A stretch of DNA of 64,000 bases from Desulfuromonadaceae bacterium (GTDB lineage Bacteria > Desulfobacterota > Desulfuromonadia > Desulfuromonadales > JAHYIW01), in NCBI GenBank assembly GCA_019429445.1, contig JAHYIW010000010.1, positions 1 through 64,000 on the forward strand. The letters are read 5' to 3'. The position numbers and the translations under genes are program-made. Shown here piece by piece: positions 47,225-55,934 of the stretch. Below the pieces are notes generated by a model. That model made no database searches, was not told the origin of the DNA, and saw only the letters and a program-made list of their open reading frames with translations. Position 1 is the stretch's first letter; every line of letters starts with the position of its first letter.

Positions 47225-48043
47225 ATGGAATTAACCTTTTTTACTCTCATGTTGTTTGTGCTCCTTGGTGCCGGTGCCGGTTTCCTTGCCGGGTTGCTCG
47301 GTATCGGTGGCGGCATCATTCTCGTGCCGCTCTTCCTGTATACTTTTCCGCTCGCCGGTTTCCCTGACCAGATCGTTGTTCATGCCGCTTTTGCCACCAG
47401 TCTGGCAGTAATTATTCCGACCGCCGTCTCCAGTACGCTGGGACATCGCAAACGCGGTAATGTCGACTGGCATCAGGTTTTCGCCCTGGGAGGGGGCGGG
47501 ATGATCGGGGCGGTGATGGGTTCGACCCTTGCGGTCGGGATCGGCGGCGATCAACTGAAAATTTTATTCGGATTGATGCAGATCGCCGTGGCGTTGAAGA
47601 TGATCAGTTCACCCGAGCAACGACCTGAAGCCGAACGACGCGAGCATGCGTCGTGGAAATTTGTGCTGGTGGGGCTGGCTGGAGGGTGCTTTTCCGCATT
47701 TTTCGGCGTCGGCGGAGGGGTCGTTGCCGTGCCGCTGATGGTGATCGCACTGCGTCTGCCGATTCATCTGGCGGTCGGTAATTCGAGTGCGCTGATTGTG
47801 CTGTCCGCAATTTCCGGGGTACTCGCATACATCTGGCATGGCTGGGATGTTGCCATGCCGGCTTATTCACTCGGCTTTGTCAGCCAACCGGTGGCCCTGA
47901 TTGTTGCTCCTTTTTCCATTCTTTTCGCGCGTCTTGGCGTGCGGGTTGCCGGACGGTCAGCGCATGCTAAACTGATAAAGGTATTTTCCGGCCTGTTGAT
48001 TATTATCGGGCTGCAAATGATTTTGGGTCGTTATTTTCAATGA
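47225..48043 (+). CDS. TauE/SafE-family membrane permease
   Basis: A 272-residue membrane protein with about eight helices and the two half-repeats of the TauE/SafE (former DUF81) family: GLLGIGGGIILVPLFL near the N-terminus and AFFGVGGGVVAVPLM in the middle. The family exports or takes up sulfite, sulfoacetate or related anions; the substrate here is unknown. Its stop overlaps an ATG of the next gene, so the two are probably co-transcribed. Confidence 0.88.
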   Translation: MELTFFTLMLFVLLGAGAGFLAGLLGIGGGIILVPLFLYTFPLAGFPDQIVVHAAFATSLAVIIPTAVSSTLGHRKRGNVDWHQVFALGGGGMIGAVMGSTLAVGIGGDQLKILFGLMQIAVALKMISSPEQRPEAERREHASWKFVLVGLAGGCFSAFFGVGGGVVAVPLMVIALRLPIHLAVGNSSALIVLSAISGVLAYIWHGWDVAMPAYSLGFVSQPVALIVAPFSILFARLGVRVAGRSAHAKLIKVFSGLLIIIGLQMILGRYFQ

Positions 48044-48051
48044 GGTGCGTG

Positions 48052-48855
48052 ATGGTGCGTCAACCTGCGGTCGCCGGTCATTTTTATCCGGGTAAACGTC
48101 AGCCGCTCCATGATCTGATCGAGCGCTTGTTGCCGACCGACAGGGCACCGTCTGCCGCCCGCGGGATCATCTCTCCCCATGCTGGCTATGTCTATTCCGG
48201 GGCGATTGCCGCAGCAACGTTCGCCGCTGTAAACGTACCGGAACAGGTCATCGTCATGGGTCCGAATCATCACGGATTCGGACACAGTGCAGCGCTCTAC
48301 GCGTCTGGTTCGTGGCTGACCCCCCTTGGAGAAGTTATGATCGATGCCGGGCTGGCCGCGCTGCTTCTCTCTGCCTGCCCGGCGCTGGCGTGCGACGAAA
48401 GTGCCCATCTTCGCGAGCATTCACTGGAAGTGCAAATCCCGCTGATTCAAATGTTGAACCCGGTTGCTCAAATTGTCCCGATTTGCTTCGGTCATTTACC
48501 GCTCGATGTGCTGCTGCAGACTGGTGAGCAGATCGGGGTGCTGCTCAATGAGCAGGCGCGCGATGTGCTCCTTGTCGCCAGCAGCGACATGACTCATTTT
48601 GAATCGGCCAGCCGCGCCAGGGAACACGACTTTCTTGCCCTGGAACGGGTTCTGGCGCTCGATCCGGAAGGGCTCTACACCATCGTTCATGAACAGCGGA
48701 TCAGCATGTGCGGGGTGATTCCGACCGTTGTCATGCTGGCTGCCGTGCGCGTCATGGGGGGGTGCCAGGCAGAACTGATTCGCTACGGCAATTCCGGGGA
48801 AGTGAGCGGCGACGATACCGACGTGGTCGGATATGCCGGGGTGGTGATTCACTGA
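48052..48855 (+). CDS. MEMO1-family protein (AmmeMemoRadiSam system protein B)
   Basis: A 267-residue member of the MEMO family, structurally related to nonheme-iron extradiol dioxygenases. Conserved motifs are VAGHFYPG, SPHAGYVYSG, MGPNHHG, REHSLEVQIPLIQ and SSDMTHFE, which hold the putative metal-binding His residues. In bacteria it often accompanies an AMMECR1 and a radical SAM protein, but neither is next to it here. ATG 48052 has GAGGTG upstream; ATG 48040, overlapping the previous stop, is the alternative. Confidence 0.88.
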   Translation: MVRQPAVAGHFYPGKRQPLHDLIERLLPTDRAPSAARGIISPHAGYVYSGAIAAATFAAVNVPEQVIVMGPNHHGFGHSAALYASGSWLTPLGEVMIDAGLAALLLSACPALACDESAHLREHSLEVQIPLIQMLNPVAQIVPICFGHLPLDVLLQTGEQIGVLLNEQARDVLLVASSDMTHFESASRAREHDFLALERVLALDPEGLYTIVHEQRISMCGVIPTVVMLAAVRVMGGCQAELIRYGNSGEVSGDDTDVVGYAGVVIH

Positions 48856-48902
48856 AGCGCACAGATCAATCCTTGCCAATTAGTCAAACATCACGTATAA
48901 AG

Positions 48903-48922
48903 AGGGCCGCAACAGCGGCCCT
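48903..48922 (+). terminator. Hairpin upstream of gltX
   Basis: AGGGCCGC (48903-48910) and GCGGCCCT (48915-48922) form a perfect 8-bp stem with an AACA loop, followed by TGAGTCGTTTT. It probably ends the upstream operon, possibly with partial read-through into gltX 25 nt later. Confidence 0.5.
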
Positions 48923-48946
48923 TGAGTCGTTTTCAGGAGGAATTCC

Positions 48947-50344
48947 ATGTCTCAGTTACGCGTACGATTTGCCCCCAGTCCAACCGGATATCTTCATATC
49001 GGCGGGGCCCGCACGGCCTTGTTCAATTATCTGCTCGCCCGTCAGCAGGGGGGTAAGATGATTCTCCGGATTGAGGATACCGATGTTGAGCGTTCGACCC
49101 AGGAGTCGGTCGATGCGATCTTGCAGGCCATGGATTGGCTCGGACTCGATTATGACGAGGGGCCATTTTATCAGTCGGAGCGCTTCGATCATTATCAGGC
49201 GAAAGTGCAGCAATTGCTTGATGAGGGGAAAGCTTACCGTTGTTACTGCACGACCGATGAGTTGACCGTCAAACGCGAGTTGGCGATGAAGCTCGGCCAG
49301 AAGCCGAAGTATGACGGTACCTGTCGGGAGCGTGCCGACCAGCCGGCGGGGCAGCCCTGTGTCATTCGCTTCAAGGCACCACCGGAAGGGGATACCGGTT
49401 TTTTTGATCAGATCAAGGGGCCGATCGTCTTCGACAACGAAGAACTCGATGATTTGATTATCCAGCGCACCGACGGCACGCCGACCTACAACTTTGTGGT
49501 GGTGATCGATGATGCCGAGATGGGGATCACCCTGGTGATTCGCGGCGATGATCATATCAACAATACCCCGCGCCAGATTCAGCTCTATCAGGCGCTCGGT
49601 TATCCGGTGCCGGAATTTGCTCACGTGCCGATGATTCTCGGCGCCGATAAAGCCCGCTTGTCCAAACGCCACGGTGCCACCTCGGTGATGGCTTACAAGG
49701 ATGAGGGCTATCTGCCTGAGGCGCTGCTCAACTATCTGGTACGCCTCGGCTGGTCGCATGGTGATGACGAGATTTTCAGCAAAGCCGAATTGATCAAACT
49801 CTTCAGCCTGAAGAGTGTTGGCAAGTCAGCCGGAGTTTTCAATCCGGAAAAACTGTTGTGGCTCAACAGTCATTACATAAAAACCGGAGATCCGCTTCGA
49901 CTCGGTGCCATTCTGTGCGAACATCTCACTGCGATGGGGATTGATACATCCTTCGGACCAGACCCGGCTGCGGTGGTCAAAACCCTGAAGGAACGTGCCA
50001 AAACGATGGTCGAGATGGCCGCGAGTGCGGCGTTCTATTATCGCCCCGAGTTGGAGTACGACAGTGAGGCGGTGGCCAAATTTTTGACTGCCGAGCAGCA
50101 ACCGGTGCTTGATCTGTTGCTGCACAAGCTTGAAGCGTGCAGCGACTGGACCCACGACGGTATTGAAGCGGTTTTCAAGGGGGTGATGGCTGACTGCGGC
50201 TTGAAACTCGGGAAGATCGGACCGTCGGTGCGGGTGGCACTGGCCGGGGGGACAACCAGTCCGGGGATCTACGAGGTTCTCGAAGTACTGGGGAAAGACG
50301 AGTCGCTACGCAGGCTTCGGGTCGGAATCAATAAAATTGTGTAA
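48947..50344 (+). CDS. gltX: Glutamyl-tRNA synthetase
   Basis: A 465-residue class I synthetase. The HIGH signature appears as [15 protein letters not shown] near residue 10-20, and the KMSKS-type loop is ARLSKRHG with Ser239. The C-terminal anticodon-binding domain is complete. A strong CAGGAGGAATTCC precedes the ATG. Whether it is discriminating or also charges tRNA-Gln cannot be judged by eye. Confidence 0.96.
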   Translation: MSQLRVRFAPSPTGYLHIGGARTALFNYLLARQQGGKMILRIEDTDVERSTQESVDAILQAMDWLGLDYDEGPFYQSERFDHYQAKVQQLLDEGKAYRCYCTTDELTVKRELAMKLGQKPKYDGTCRERADQPAGQPCVIRFKAPPEGDTGFFDQIKGPIVFDNEELDDLIIQRTDGTPTYNFVVVIDDAEMGITLVIRGDDHINNTPRQIQLYQALGYPVPEFAHVPMILGADKARLSKRHGATSVMAYKDEGYLPEALLNYLVRLGWSHGDDEIFSKAELIKLFSLKSVGKSAGVFNPEKLLWLNSHYIKTGDPLRLGAILCEHLTAMGIDTSFGPDPAAVVKTLKERAKTMVEMAASAAFYYRPELEYDSEAVAKFLTAEQQPVLDLLLHKLEACSDWTHDGIEAVFKGVMADCGLKLGKIGPSVRVALAGGTTSPGIYEVLEVLGKDESLRRLRVGINKIV

Positions 50345-50354
50345 GTTCAGTTAC

Positions 50355-50630
50355 TCAATTGGGGAATTTTTGTTTTTGATGAAGAACTCGGAGGATACGA
50401 ATCGTGGTTCCATCGACAAAATAGGATACAATCATTGAAACTTCAGGAATAATCAGCAATCTGCCTCGGATTCCATCTCGTTGAACGCCCATCAAAGGTT
50501 GTTCAATTAAGTTTTTAACTTTGGCTTCAATGATTTTATCGGTTTTTTCGGCAGCATCGGGGTTGAAATCGTAAAGAAACTCGAAAATTTTTTCACGATC
50601 ATTTAAGGATTCTTCTTCCCAAAAGATCAT
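50355..50630 (-). CDS. RelE/ParE-family toxin
   Basis: A 91-residue toxin with the compact RelE/ParE fold. It has a helical N-terminal hairpin (EESLNDREKIFEFL), a central GIRGRLLIIPEVSMIVSYFV and a C-terminal TTIRILRVLHQKQKFP, with basic and His residues near the end as in mRNA-cleaving members. It overlaps the antitoxin gene by 4 nt and is the second gene of the pair. Confidence 0.88.
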   Translation of the reverse strand: MIFWEEESLNDREKIFEFLYDFNPDAAEKTDKIIEAKVKNLIEQPLMGVQRDGIRGRLLIIPEVSMIVSYFVDGTTIRILRVLHQKQKFPN

Positions 50631-50911
50631 TGGCGCCCTCGATTGCGAACTCTGTCCTTACGGTCAGCCATTTGAGTTTTTGCAGAGTCACTGTCGATGA
50701 ACACCGCTTTACCAGAATCAAGTTTGTCGAACGCACGGTTTACTTGTTCGGTAAGCCAGACATCATGAGATAAAGCTTTGCGCTGTTGCTCGGCGAGCTG
50801 TTCAGTTAGTTCTCGGCAAGCGTCACTGAGAGTACGACCTTGGCTTTCAGTCATCTGTTGGGCCAAGCGTTTTGTTTCCTCGTCAACACGAAATTGAATT
50901 CTAGTATCCAT
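50627..50911 (-). CDS. RelB/DinJ-type ribbon-helix-helix antitoxin
   Basis: A 94-residue antitoxin. The N-terminus MDTRIQFRVDEETKRLAQQM is a ribbon-helix-helix strand and first helix in the RelB/DinJ style. The C-terminus, with FDKLDSGKAVFIDSDSAKTQ, is the usual toxin-wrapping part. ATG 50911, with AGGAGCG upstream, is chosen over a frame open to 50941. It should repress its own promoter. Confidence 0.87.
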   Translation of the reverse strand: MDTRIQFRVDEETKRLAQQMTESQGRTLSDACRELTEQLAEQQRKALSHDVWLTEQVNRAFDKLDSGKAVFIDSDSAKTQMADRKDRVRNRGRQ

Positions 50912-51002
50912 GAGTCGCTCCTGAGTTTGTAGTGCGTACAAATGTTAGCACGAGTATTGATGGAAGGCAATAATACTTATCAGGAATGGGTAAATGTCAA
51001 AA

Positions 51003-51804
51003 TATCAAGGACGTCCGAAAGCGCCGGTCAAAACCGGCGAGGTGTAGCGAATGAAAGAGTCGTACGGTGAAGGCGTAGCGAACCACACCGGCCCCGCGTC
51101 ATGCGTCGATCCGCAAGGAGGCGGCGAAGCGTTGGCAGGGGTACGTGCAGGCCGAGTATTGAGCCGTGAAATCTTGTAACTTCAGGGTGCCCACGCTTTG
51201 GACGTGGTGGAAGGCAACACCGACCGGGTCGCTAGCGCGAGACACGGTCGGACCCTGCGCGGTCGGAGACCTCGAGCATGTACGGAAACACCTCGCACGG
51301 GAACCGGGAGATCCCCTATCCGCCTTTGCAATGAGGGTTGCGAAGGCCGCAGCGGAAAGTCCAAGGACGTGAGCCGATGATGAACGGATATGGGAAGTCG
51401 GACAGCCCCGTAGTACCTGAGAAGTCGCCGAACAAGGCCCGGCAACGGGCGGCGGAGGAGATGGAGGAAAGGGGGCTGGCCAAGGGGAACCCGCCCGAGA
51501 GCAACGCGCCCCGGACACAGTGCCGGACCGGCGCGCCCAGCGCCCTCGAACGGGTACGCCAAGCAGCAGGAAAGGATAAGAAGCAGCGGTTCACGGCGCT
51601 CTTTCACCACGTTTACGATATCGAGCAACTGCGGCGCGCCTATTACGCGGTCAAACGTAACGCCGCCCCAGGGATTGATGGAGAGACATGGCGCCACTAC
51701 GGCGAGAATCTGGAGGAAAATCTCCAGAACCTTACCGAACGGCTGAAACGAGGAGCGTACCGGGCGAAGCCGGTTCTTAGAAGCTACATCCCGAAGGCGG
51801 ACGG
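51003..51804 (+). mobile_element. 5' half of a group II intron
   Basis: About 370 nt of GC-rich, stem-rich sequence (for example GCCGGTCAAAACCGGC near 51023-51038) precedes an intron-type reverse transcriptase ORF, as in the 5' RNA domains of bacterial group II introns. The element is cut at about 51804 inside the RT gene, where inverted IS200-type sequence begins. No domain V follows here. The left limit is placed after an 18-mer shared with the other mobile patch, and is approximate. Confidence 0.55.
51377..51804 (+). pseudogene. Group II intron reverse transcriptase/maturase, N-terminal fragment
   Basis: ATG 51377 starts MMNGYGKSDSPVVPEKSPNK, a typical leader of these enzymes. RT domain 0/1 follows: LRRAYYAVKRNAAPGIDGET, then LKRGAYRAKPVLRSYIPKADG. 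The latter should continue into R-(Q)-R-P-L-G-I but breaks off at the junction near 51804. The catalytic YADD part is gone, so the protein cannot be active. Confidence 0.85.
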
Positions 51805-52065
51805 TCACGTCTGCCCTTTTAACCGCCCAAGAAAGTTCGAGATCGATACCTTGGGCGGAATCATCACGATCAGATGGACATGATCGGGCTGAACATTCAA
51901 CTCCACGACTTCACACCCGGCATAACCACATATCGCATGAATACCTGATTCAACGGCCTCTTTCACTTTCCCTTGCAAAATCCGAAACCGGTACTTTGGG
52001 ACCCAAACAATGTGATACGGGCAGTGCCATATCGAGTGTGATAACTTACGAAATCGGCTGCTCAC
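51805..52065 (-). pseudogene. IS200/IS605-family TnpA, truncated C-terminus
   Basis: GTG 52065 with GGAGGAAA upstream starts VSSRFRKLSHSIWHCPYHIV, the canonical Y1 transposase start. HUH is present as QPDHVHLIVMIPP. The protein stops after FLGRLKGQT, where intact enzymes continue for about 40-50 residues that include the catalytic Tyr. The break coincides with the end of the intron RT fragment, so the two mobile genes were joined by a deletion or by insertion plus loss. Confidence 0.85.
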
Positions 52066-52200
52066 TGTTTCCTCCTTTCTTTTCGAAGTTGCGGCACAAC
52101 TCGAAAGAAAGAATAACAGTGAGCGGCTTTCAGCCATACCCATCCGGGACCGGCGTAGCCAGTCCACATCACCACACCGACAGGGTGTGGGTTTCTACTT
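52066..52200. mobile_element. IS200/IS605 left-end region
   Basis: Non-coding sequence upstream of tnpA. It includes a short palindromic ACACCGACAGGGTGTGGGTT segment near 52173-52192, like the subterminal hairpins used by IS200-type elements. The exact element end is not determined. Confidence 0.45.
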
Positions 52201-52528
52201 CAAACTAAAAGAGTCAGCAATCGATATTATTGAAAAAGAGCCGAATAAAAAGCTTATAAGTGCAAGTGATTATAAAATAACAACCAACATAGTTACAAAG
52301 GACGATCTAGTAACAGTAAGTGGAAGGATAGGCTCAGGGCCAAAATGCAGGAATTTAAAATTGAAGATATATGCTCGAAGTAATACAGGCGGGATCGTAA
52401 ACATCGTAGATACGGTAGACTTTTCTAGGGGGTTTGGAAATTCTATCTTTGAGGGAAGCGATACATCTTCAAAGGCGAAAGACGCGAACTGGTTTATCAG
52501 TAATATATTTGTAACGTGCAGGGATTAA
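52187..52528 (+). CDS. AT-rich orphan ORF, probably 5'-truncated
   Basis: An open frame of up to 113 residues with much lower GC than its surroundings. The product is not recognised; SASDYKITTNIVTKDDLVTV and GRIGSGPKCRNLKLKIYARS suggest a beta-rich secreted or phage-type domain. The frame begins inside the IS end with a GTG and has no ribosome site there. The real gene was therefore probably longer or starts further in. A good terminator follows by about 10 nt, which supports it being, or having been, a real gene. Confidence 0.45.
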   Translation: MGFYFKLKESAIDIIEKEPNKKLISASDYKITTNIVTKDDLVTVSGRIGSGPKCRNLKLKIYARSNTGGIVNIVDTVDFSRGFGNSIFEGSDTSSKAKDANWFISNIFVTCRD

Positions 52529-52538
52529 CTGAAACCTG

Positions 52539-52575
52539 AGCGGTTCACTTCTAACGAGGTGAGCTGTTTTTTTTT
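52539..52575 (+). terminator. Intrinsic terminator after the AT-rich ORF
   Basis: A 10-bp stem with some G-T pairs (52539-52548 with 52559-52568) is followed by a run of nine T. It fits rho-independent termination on the plus strand. Confidence 0.75.
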
Positions 52576-52668
52576 GCTGAGTTTTGGGGAGTAAACAGCA
52601 CAAAAAACACGTCAAAAAAAATACTTGTATTTCAACTTGTATTTCGCAGCAATTCCAGACAAGAAAAA

Positions 52669-52695
52669 AGGCACCTAGAATTCCTCTAAGTGCCT
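52669..52695. terminator. Bidirectional terminator behind tRNA-Val
   Basis: AGGCACCTAGA and TCTAAGTGCCT form an 11-bp stem with one mismatch around ATTCC. A-runs flank the left side and T-runs the right, so it should act on both strands and end the tRNA transcript. Confidence 0.8.
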
Positions 52696-52704
52696 GTTTT
52701 TACT

Positions 52705-52780
52705 TGGTGGGCGATACTGGGATTGAACCAGTGACCCTCCGCGTGTGAGGCGGATGCTCTCCCGCTGAGCTAATCGCCCA
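52705..52780 (-). tRNA. tRNA-Val (CAC anticodon)
   Basis: The minus strand folds into a 76-nt tRNA. The acceptor pairs GGGCGAT with ATCGCCC, the D-arm includes AGCTCAGCGGGAGAGC, and the anticodon loop CTCACAC carries CAC, which reads GTG (Val). The T-arm is GGTTCAATCC and CCA is encoded. A mobile-element patch lies on its 3' side, but no att duplication was found. Confidence 0.96.
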
Positions 52781-52790
52781 AGAGTTGTGT

Positions 52791-52819
52791 TTTATATCAA
52801 TTCAGGGCTGCGCTGTCAA
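52791..52819 (-). promoter_or_regulatory. tRNA-Val promoter
   Basis: On the minus strand TTGACA (52819-52814), exactly 17 bp, then TATAAA (52796-52791), placing the transcript start a few nucleotides before the mature tRNA. It is a near-consensus sigma-70 promoter. Confidence 0.85.
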
Positions 52820-52842
52820 TCGAAATTGCCGCGTCATCGAAG

Positions 52843-53385
52843 CTACGATTCAATCCCTTTGCGCGCAACCTGCCCCGCGTGGAAGTAATGCTTTACCTCG
52901 CGCATTTCAGTTACCAGATCCGCCATAGCGACAATCTCCTCAGGTGCATTCCGCCCGGTTAATACCAGTTCGACATGTGCCGGACGGGAAGCGATCAGTG
53001 CGCAAATGTCACTGATCGGCACCAGACCGAAATCGGCGATACAATTCAGTTCATCCAGAATCACCAGATCAAAGTCACCAGACGTGACCACCTGCTGTGC
53101 TTCGGCAAAACCGGCCTCGGCGGCAGCAACATCGTCTGCCGAGGGCGTGTCACGCGCCACAAAGTTTTTACGTCCGACCTGTTTGATGGTCAACCAGGGT
53201 GACAACCTCCGCGCGGCCTCCAGTTCGCCGTAAACCGTGCTGCCCTTCATAAACTGGAGAATACAAACCTTGAAATCGTGACCAACGGCACGTAGAGCAA
53301 GCCCGAGCGACGCTGTCGTCTTCCCCTTCCCCTCTCCGGTATAGACCTGTACGCGCCCCTGTTTGAGCTTCTTGTGCATCATCAT
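52843..53385 (-). CDS. cobO: Cob(I)alamin adenosyltransferase, CobA/CobO type
   Basis: A 180-residue corrinoid adenosyltransferase that transfers the adenosyl group of ATP to cob(I)alamin. The P-loop variant GEGKGKTTAS lies near residue 18, followed by the ILDELNCIADFGL motif and LVLTGRNAPEEI. It serves cobalamin synthesis or salvage. The start has three consecutive ATG codons, and the first is used here. No B12 riboswitch was seen upstream. Confidence 0.94.
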   Translation of the reverse strand: MMMHKKLKQGRVQVYTGEGKGKTTASLGLALRAVGHDFKVCILQFMKGSTVYGELEAARRLSPWLTIKQVGRKNFVARDTPSADDVAAAEAGFAEAQQVVTSGDFDLVILDELNCIADFGLVPISDICALIASRPAHVELVLTGRNAPEEIVAMADLVTEMREVKHYFHAGQVARKGIES

Positions 53386-53413
53386 TCGGAAGCTTTCTCA
53401 AAAACGTAAGGTG

Positions 53414-54121
53414 TTAATTGGTGGCTTTTTTTACGTACTCTTCAACCATCCGGCGACAAATCGAGTCAAGGTTCTGAAACTCGATGCCAAACCCCTGCGG
53501 GAGACTGTTGTTGGTGCGTGGAAATCCTTGATTAACCCAGGCGATACGCCCTCGTGCCTGGATTTTATGTGAACTGATCGTCGGCAGCAGAAATGACAGA
53601 TAGACATGATCTTCCTGCTTCAGTGCTTCGCGACATTCAACGTAGATGCCATTTTTGCTCAGATCATGCGACACCCCCTGACGATCAAGCCCATTGATTC
53701 GAAACTCGACGGTCGTGCGGCAGGAAACCCTTTTATCACGCCGTTCGACATGATAGAGAAATTTACGTCCGACGTCCAGAAAGAGCTTGCGATCGACGGG
53801 CTTGACCAGCGCGTCATCGCAGCCACAACGCATTACCGACTCACGCGTGACGCCCCCCGTTTCAGTAAAAACCATCACTATCGGAATATTGCTCAGCAAT
53901 GGATCCTGTTTGATCTTGTGACACGCTTCCATTCCGTCCATGACCGGCATCTGCACATCCATGTAGATCAGGTCAGGAAGAACGCGACGGGCCGTTTCGA
54001 TGGCGATCTGGCCATTTTTGGCAATCCGGATGTCGGCCTGCGTCTTACTCAGATAATCTTTTTCCATTTCCAGAAAAAAATCGAGATCATCGACCAGCAG
54101 AATTATCGGTTTGGTTGTCAT
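53414..54121 (-). CDS. Response-regulator receiver with PilZ domain
   Basis: A 235-residue two-domain protein. The receiver domain (1-120) has the acidic pair Asp11/Asp12, the phosphoacceptor Asp55 in YMDVQMP and the switch Lys in LVKPVD. A PilZ domain (about 125-230) has ERRDKRVSCR and DLSKNGIYVEC, the R-x3-R and D-x-S-x2-G motifs that bind c-di-GMP. It should link phosphorylation to c-di-GMP, for example in motility. No kinase gene adjoins it. Confidence 0.9.
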   Translation of the reverse strand: MTTKPIILLVDDLDFFLEMEKDYLSKTQADIRIAKNGQIAIETARRVLPDLIYMDVQMPVMDGMEACHKIKQDPLLSNIPIVMVFTETGGVTRESVMRCGCDDALVKPVDRKLFLDVGRKFLYHVERRDKRVSCRTTVEFRINGLDRQGVSHDLSKNGIYVECREALKQEDHVYLSFLLPTISSHKIQARGRIAWVNQGFPRTNNSLPQGFGIEFQNLDSICRRMVEEYVKKATN

Positions 54122-54204
54122 TTGTTTATTATCCGTCTTGACTTAATGTCGGCGCAATGCACATTAGTGTGCCAGGGAGAGCGTCATATTCCATCAATAA
54201 AAGT

Positions 54205-54747
54205 TCAATTTTCGGCTGTGGCAGGATCGAACCGGTTGTGGTGTAGCTGTTTCCACGGCAGTGTTTCCGCTGCATGCCCCGCGGAGCGCTCTGCCGGATG
54301 ACCGATGCCGATAACGCAATCAACACGATAACGCGGGGGCAGCCCCAGCAATTGCTTGATATATTCCTCGGCAGTGCGTCCGTCACCATGCGGACGCAGA
54401 CGCATCTGCGCCCAGCAACTGCCAAGACCGAGTGATTCTGCGGTCAGCTGGAGAATAATGGCAGCGATGCTGCTATCTTCAATCCAGACATCACATTTAT
54501 CGGGATCCGCGCAAACGACAACCGCCAACGGAGCAGCGGCAAGAAACAACGAACCATGCTCTTTCGCGGCGCCCAACTGCACCAACAGCTCAGGGTCATC
54601 GACGATAACAAATTCCCAGGGACGTTTGCCACGCGATGACGGCGACCGCAACACCGCTTCACGCAAAATCTCGATATCGGCGGCGGCAACCGGCGTTGAT
54701 AAAAATTGACGAACACTGCGACGCAAACGCAACAACGGAAGTAACAT
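54205..54747 (-). CDS. Nitroreductase-family flavoprotein
   Basis: A 180-residue FMN-dependent oxidoreductase of the nitroreductase fold. The FMN-binding start is LRRSVRQF, followed by SPSSRGKRPWEFVIVDD, the GLGSCWAQMRLR helix and the late GIGHPAE motif. The physiological substrate is not known. It is slightly short for the family but complete at both ends. Confidence 0.88.
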   Translation of the reverse strand: MLLPLLRLRRSVRQFLSTPVAAADIEILREAVLRSPSSRGKRPWEFVIVDDPELLVQLGAAKEHGSLFLAAAPLAVVVCADPDKCDVWIEDSSIAAIILQLTAESLGLGSCWAQMRLRPHGDGRTAEEYIKQLLGLPPRYRVDCVIGIGHPAERSAGHAAETLPWKQLHHNRFDPATAEN

Positions 54748-54870
54748 CGGGAAGCCCCTGACTGGAATGGAAATAGAATAATAGAAGTTGTTATCGGCGG
54801 CAAATTATCGACAGCGATGCAATACCACACGCAAGAATGTTCATCAAGCGCATCGTCTTCGAACGAAACC

Positions 54871-55287
54871 TCAATTTGATGGTGCCGCGCGGTCTGTAGC
54901 GATCGCCAGCTTGCCGAATCCGGAAAGTTTGGCCAAATCCATCAATTGAACGACACGTCCATGCAACGCCTCTTTGTCGGCAACCAGAACGAAGGTCATC
55001 TGCTTCAACTCTTCTCGGCCTTTTCGGGCAAAAATTTCCGTCAACGATGCCAACGAGCGTTGTTGCTCCTGATAAAATATTTCGGCGTCTTTATTGAGAT
55101 AAACCTTTAATTCACGGGCCTCACGTTCTTCGACCCGCGAAGACGATTCGGGTAAACGAATCGAAAGGCCAGGCGTTTCGACAAATGTTGTGGAAATCAT
55201 GAAAAAAATCAGTAACAGGAAGACCACGTCGATCATTGGCGTCAGTTCAACCCGTGGTTCCTCTCGTTGATTACGCCGCCAGGACAT
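54871..55287 (-). CDS. exbD: ExbD/TolR biopolymer transport protein
   Basis: A 138-residue inner-membrane protein. A basic N-terminus is followed by the single membrane helix LTPMIDVVFLLLIFFMISTT, with the essential Asp, and then a periplasmic domain. The frame is open further upstream, but ATG 55287 begins the usual MSWRRN and lies 1 nt after the exbB stop. Together with ExbB it converts proton flow into work for TonB- or Tol-type systems. No tonB gene is adjacent. Confidence 0.92.
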   Translation of the reverse strand: MSWRRNQREEPRVELTPMIDVVFLLLIFFMISTTFVETPGLSIRLPESSSRVEEREARELKVYLNKDAEIFYQEQQRSLASLTEIFARKGREELKQMTFVLVADKEALHGRVVQLMDLAKLSGFGKLAIATDRAAPSN

Positions 55288-55288
55288 A

Positions 55289-55888
55289 TTACTTCTCCAA
55301 CAGATCGACCAGGTGCAGGGAGCGAACCTCGACCTCAAGGGCGAGACGATCCGCTCGACTGCTCAGATATTTATGAAGAAGCAACGTCGGGATTGCCACG
55401 GCCAACCCCGAGGCGGTGGTAATCAGAGCTTCCGAGATCCCTCCTCCAAGGGTTGCGGGGGTTCCGACACCGGCGGTCGCAATCACATTAAATGCCCGGA
55501 TCATTCCCAGAACGGTCCCCAGCAGACCGAGCAACGGTGCCAGTGCGGCGATCGTACCCATTAACCCCAGATAGCGTTCCAACGGTGCCAGTTCGCGCGA
55601 GCCGATCTCCTCGACCACGGTTTTGATGCGCGCCCGCTCCTGGCCGGCACAACGTAACGCGGCCAGATATATCCGGCTCAGGGGCGATCCGACCCGACGG
55701 CAAACCACTTCGGCATCATTGATCCGTCCGTCGCGCGCCAGCCCTTCAACCTCCGCCACCAGCGTAGTATCATCGCGGCGAAATCGATAATAAAACCAGA
55801 GTCGCTCAAAAAAAAGCGCCAGCGATAATACCGAGCAAAAAAGTATCGGCCACATCAGTGGCCCGCCCTTGAGTACAATTTCCCACAT
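55289..55888 (-). CDS. exbB: ExbB/TolQ/MotA-family proton channel
   Basis: A 199-residue membrane protein with three helices (about 10-30, 105-130 and 150-175). The family core GTIAALAPLLGLLGTVLGMI and GISEALITTASGLAVAIPTL includes the conserved Thr residues of the channel. It forms the pentameric channel around the ExbD dimer encoded next. Confidence 0.93.
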   Translation of the reverse strand: MWEIVLKGGPLMWPILFCSVLSLALFFERLWFYYRFRRDDTTLVAEVEGLARDGRINDAEVVCRRVGSPLSRIYLAALRCAGQERARIKTVVEEIGSRELAPLERYLGLMGTIAALAPLLGLLGTVLGMIRAFNVIATAGVGTPATLGGGISEALITTASGLAVAIPTLLLHKYLSSRADRLALEVEVRSLHLVDLLEK

Positions 55889-55934
55889 TCTTAATTATTC
55901 CGTTCCATGGAGTTGTCAAGGTGCAGCAATTCGC

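Noticed and set aside
48841-48946. T-box or other leader regulation of gltX
   Set aside because: Only a simple terminator-type hairpin is present; no T-box sequence or specifier loop.
52705-52780. tRNA-Val as the attachment site of an integrated island
   Set aside because: No integrase adjoins it and no duplicated tRNA 3' end was spotted; the integrase fragment is 28 kb away.
52781-52842. Cobalamin riboswitch near cobO
   Set aside because: The space at the cobO 3' side belongs to the tRNA promoter, and no B12-box-like sequence was seen upstream of cobO near 53386-53413.
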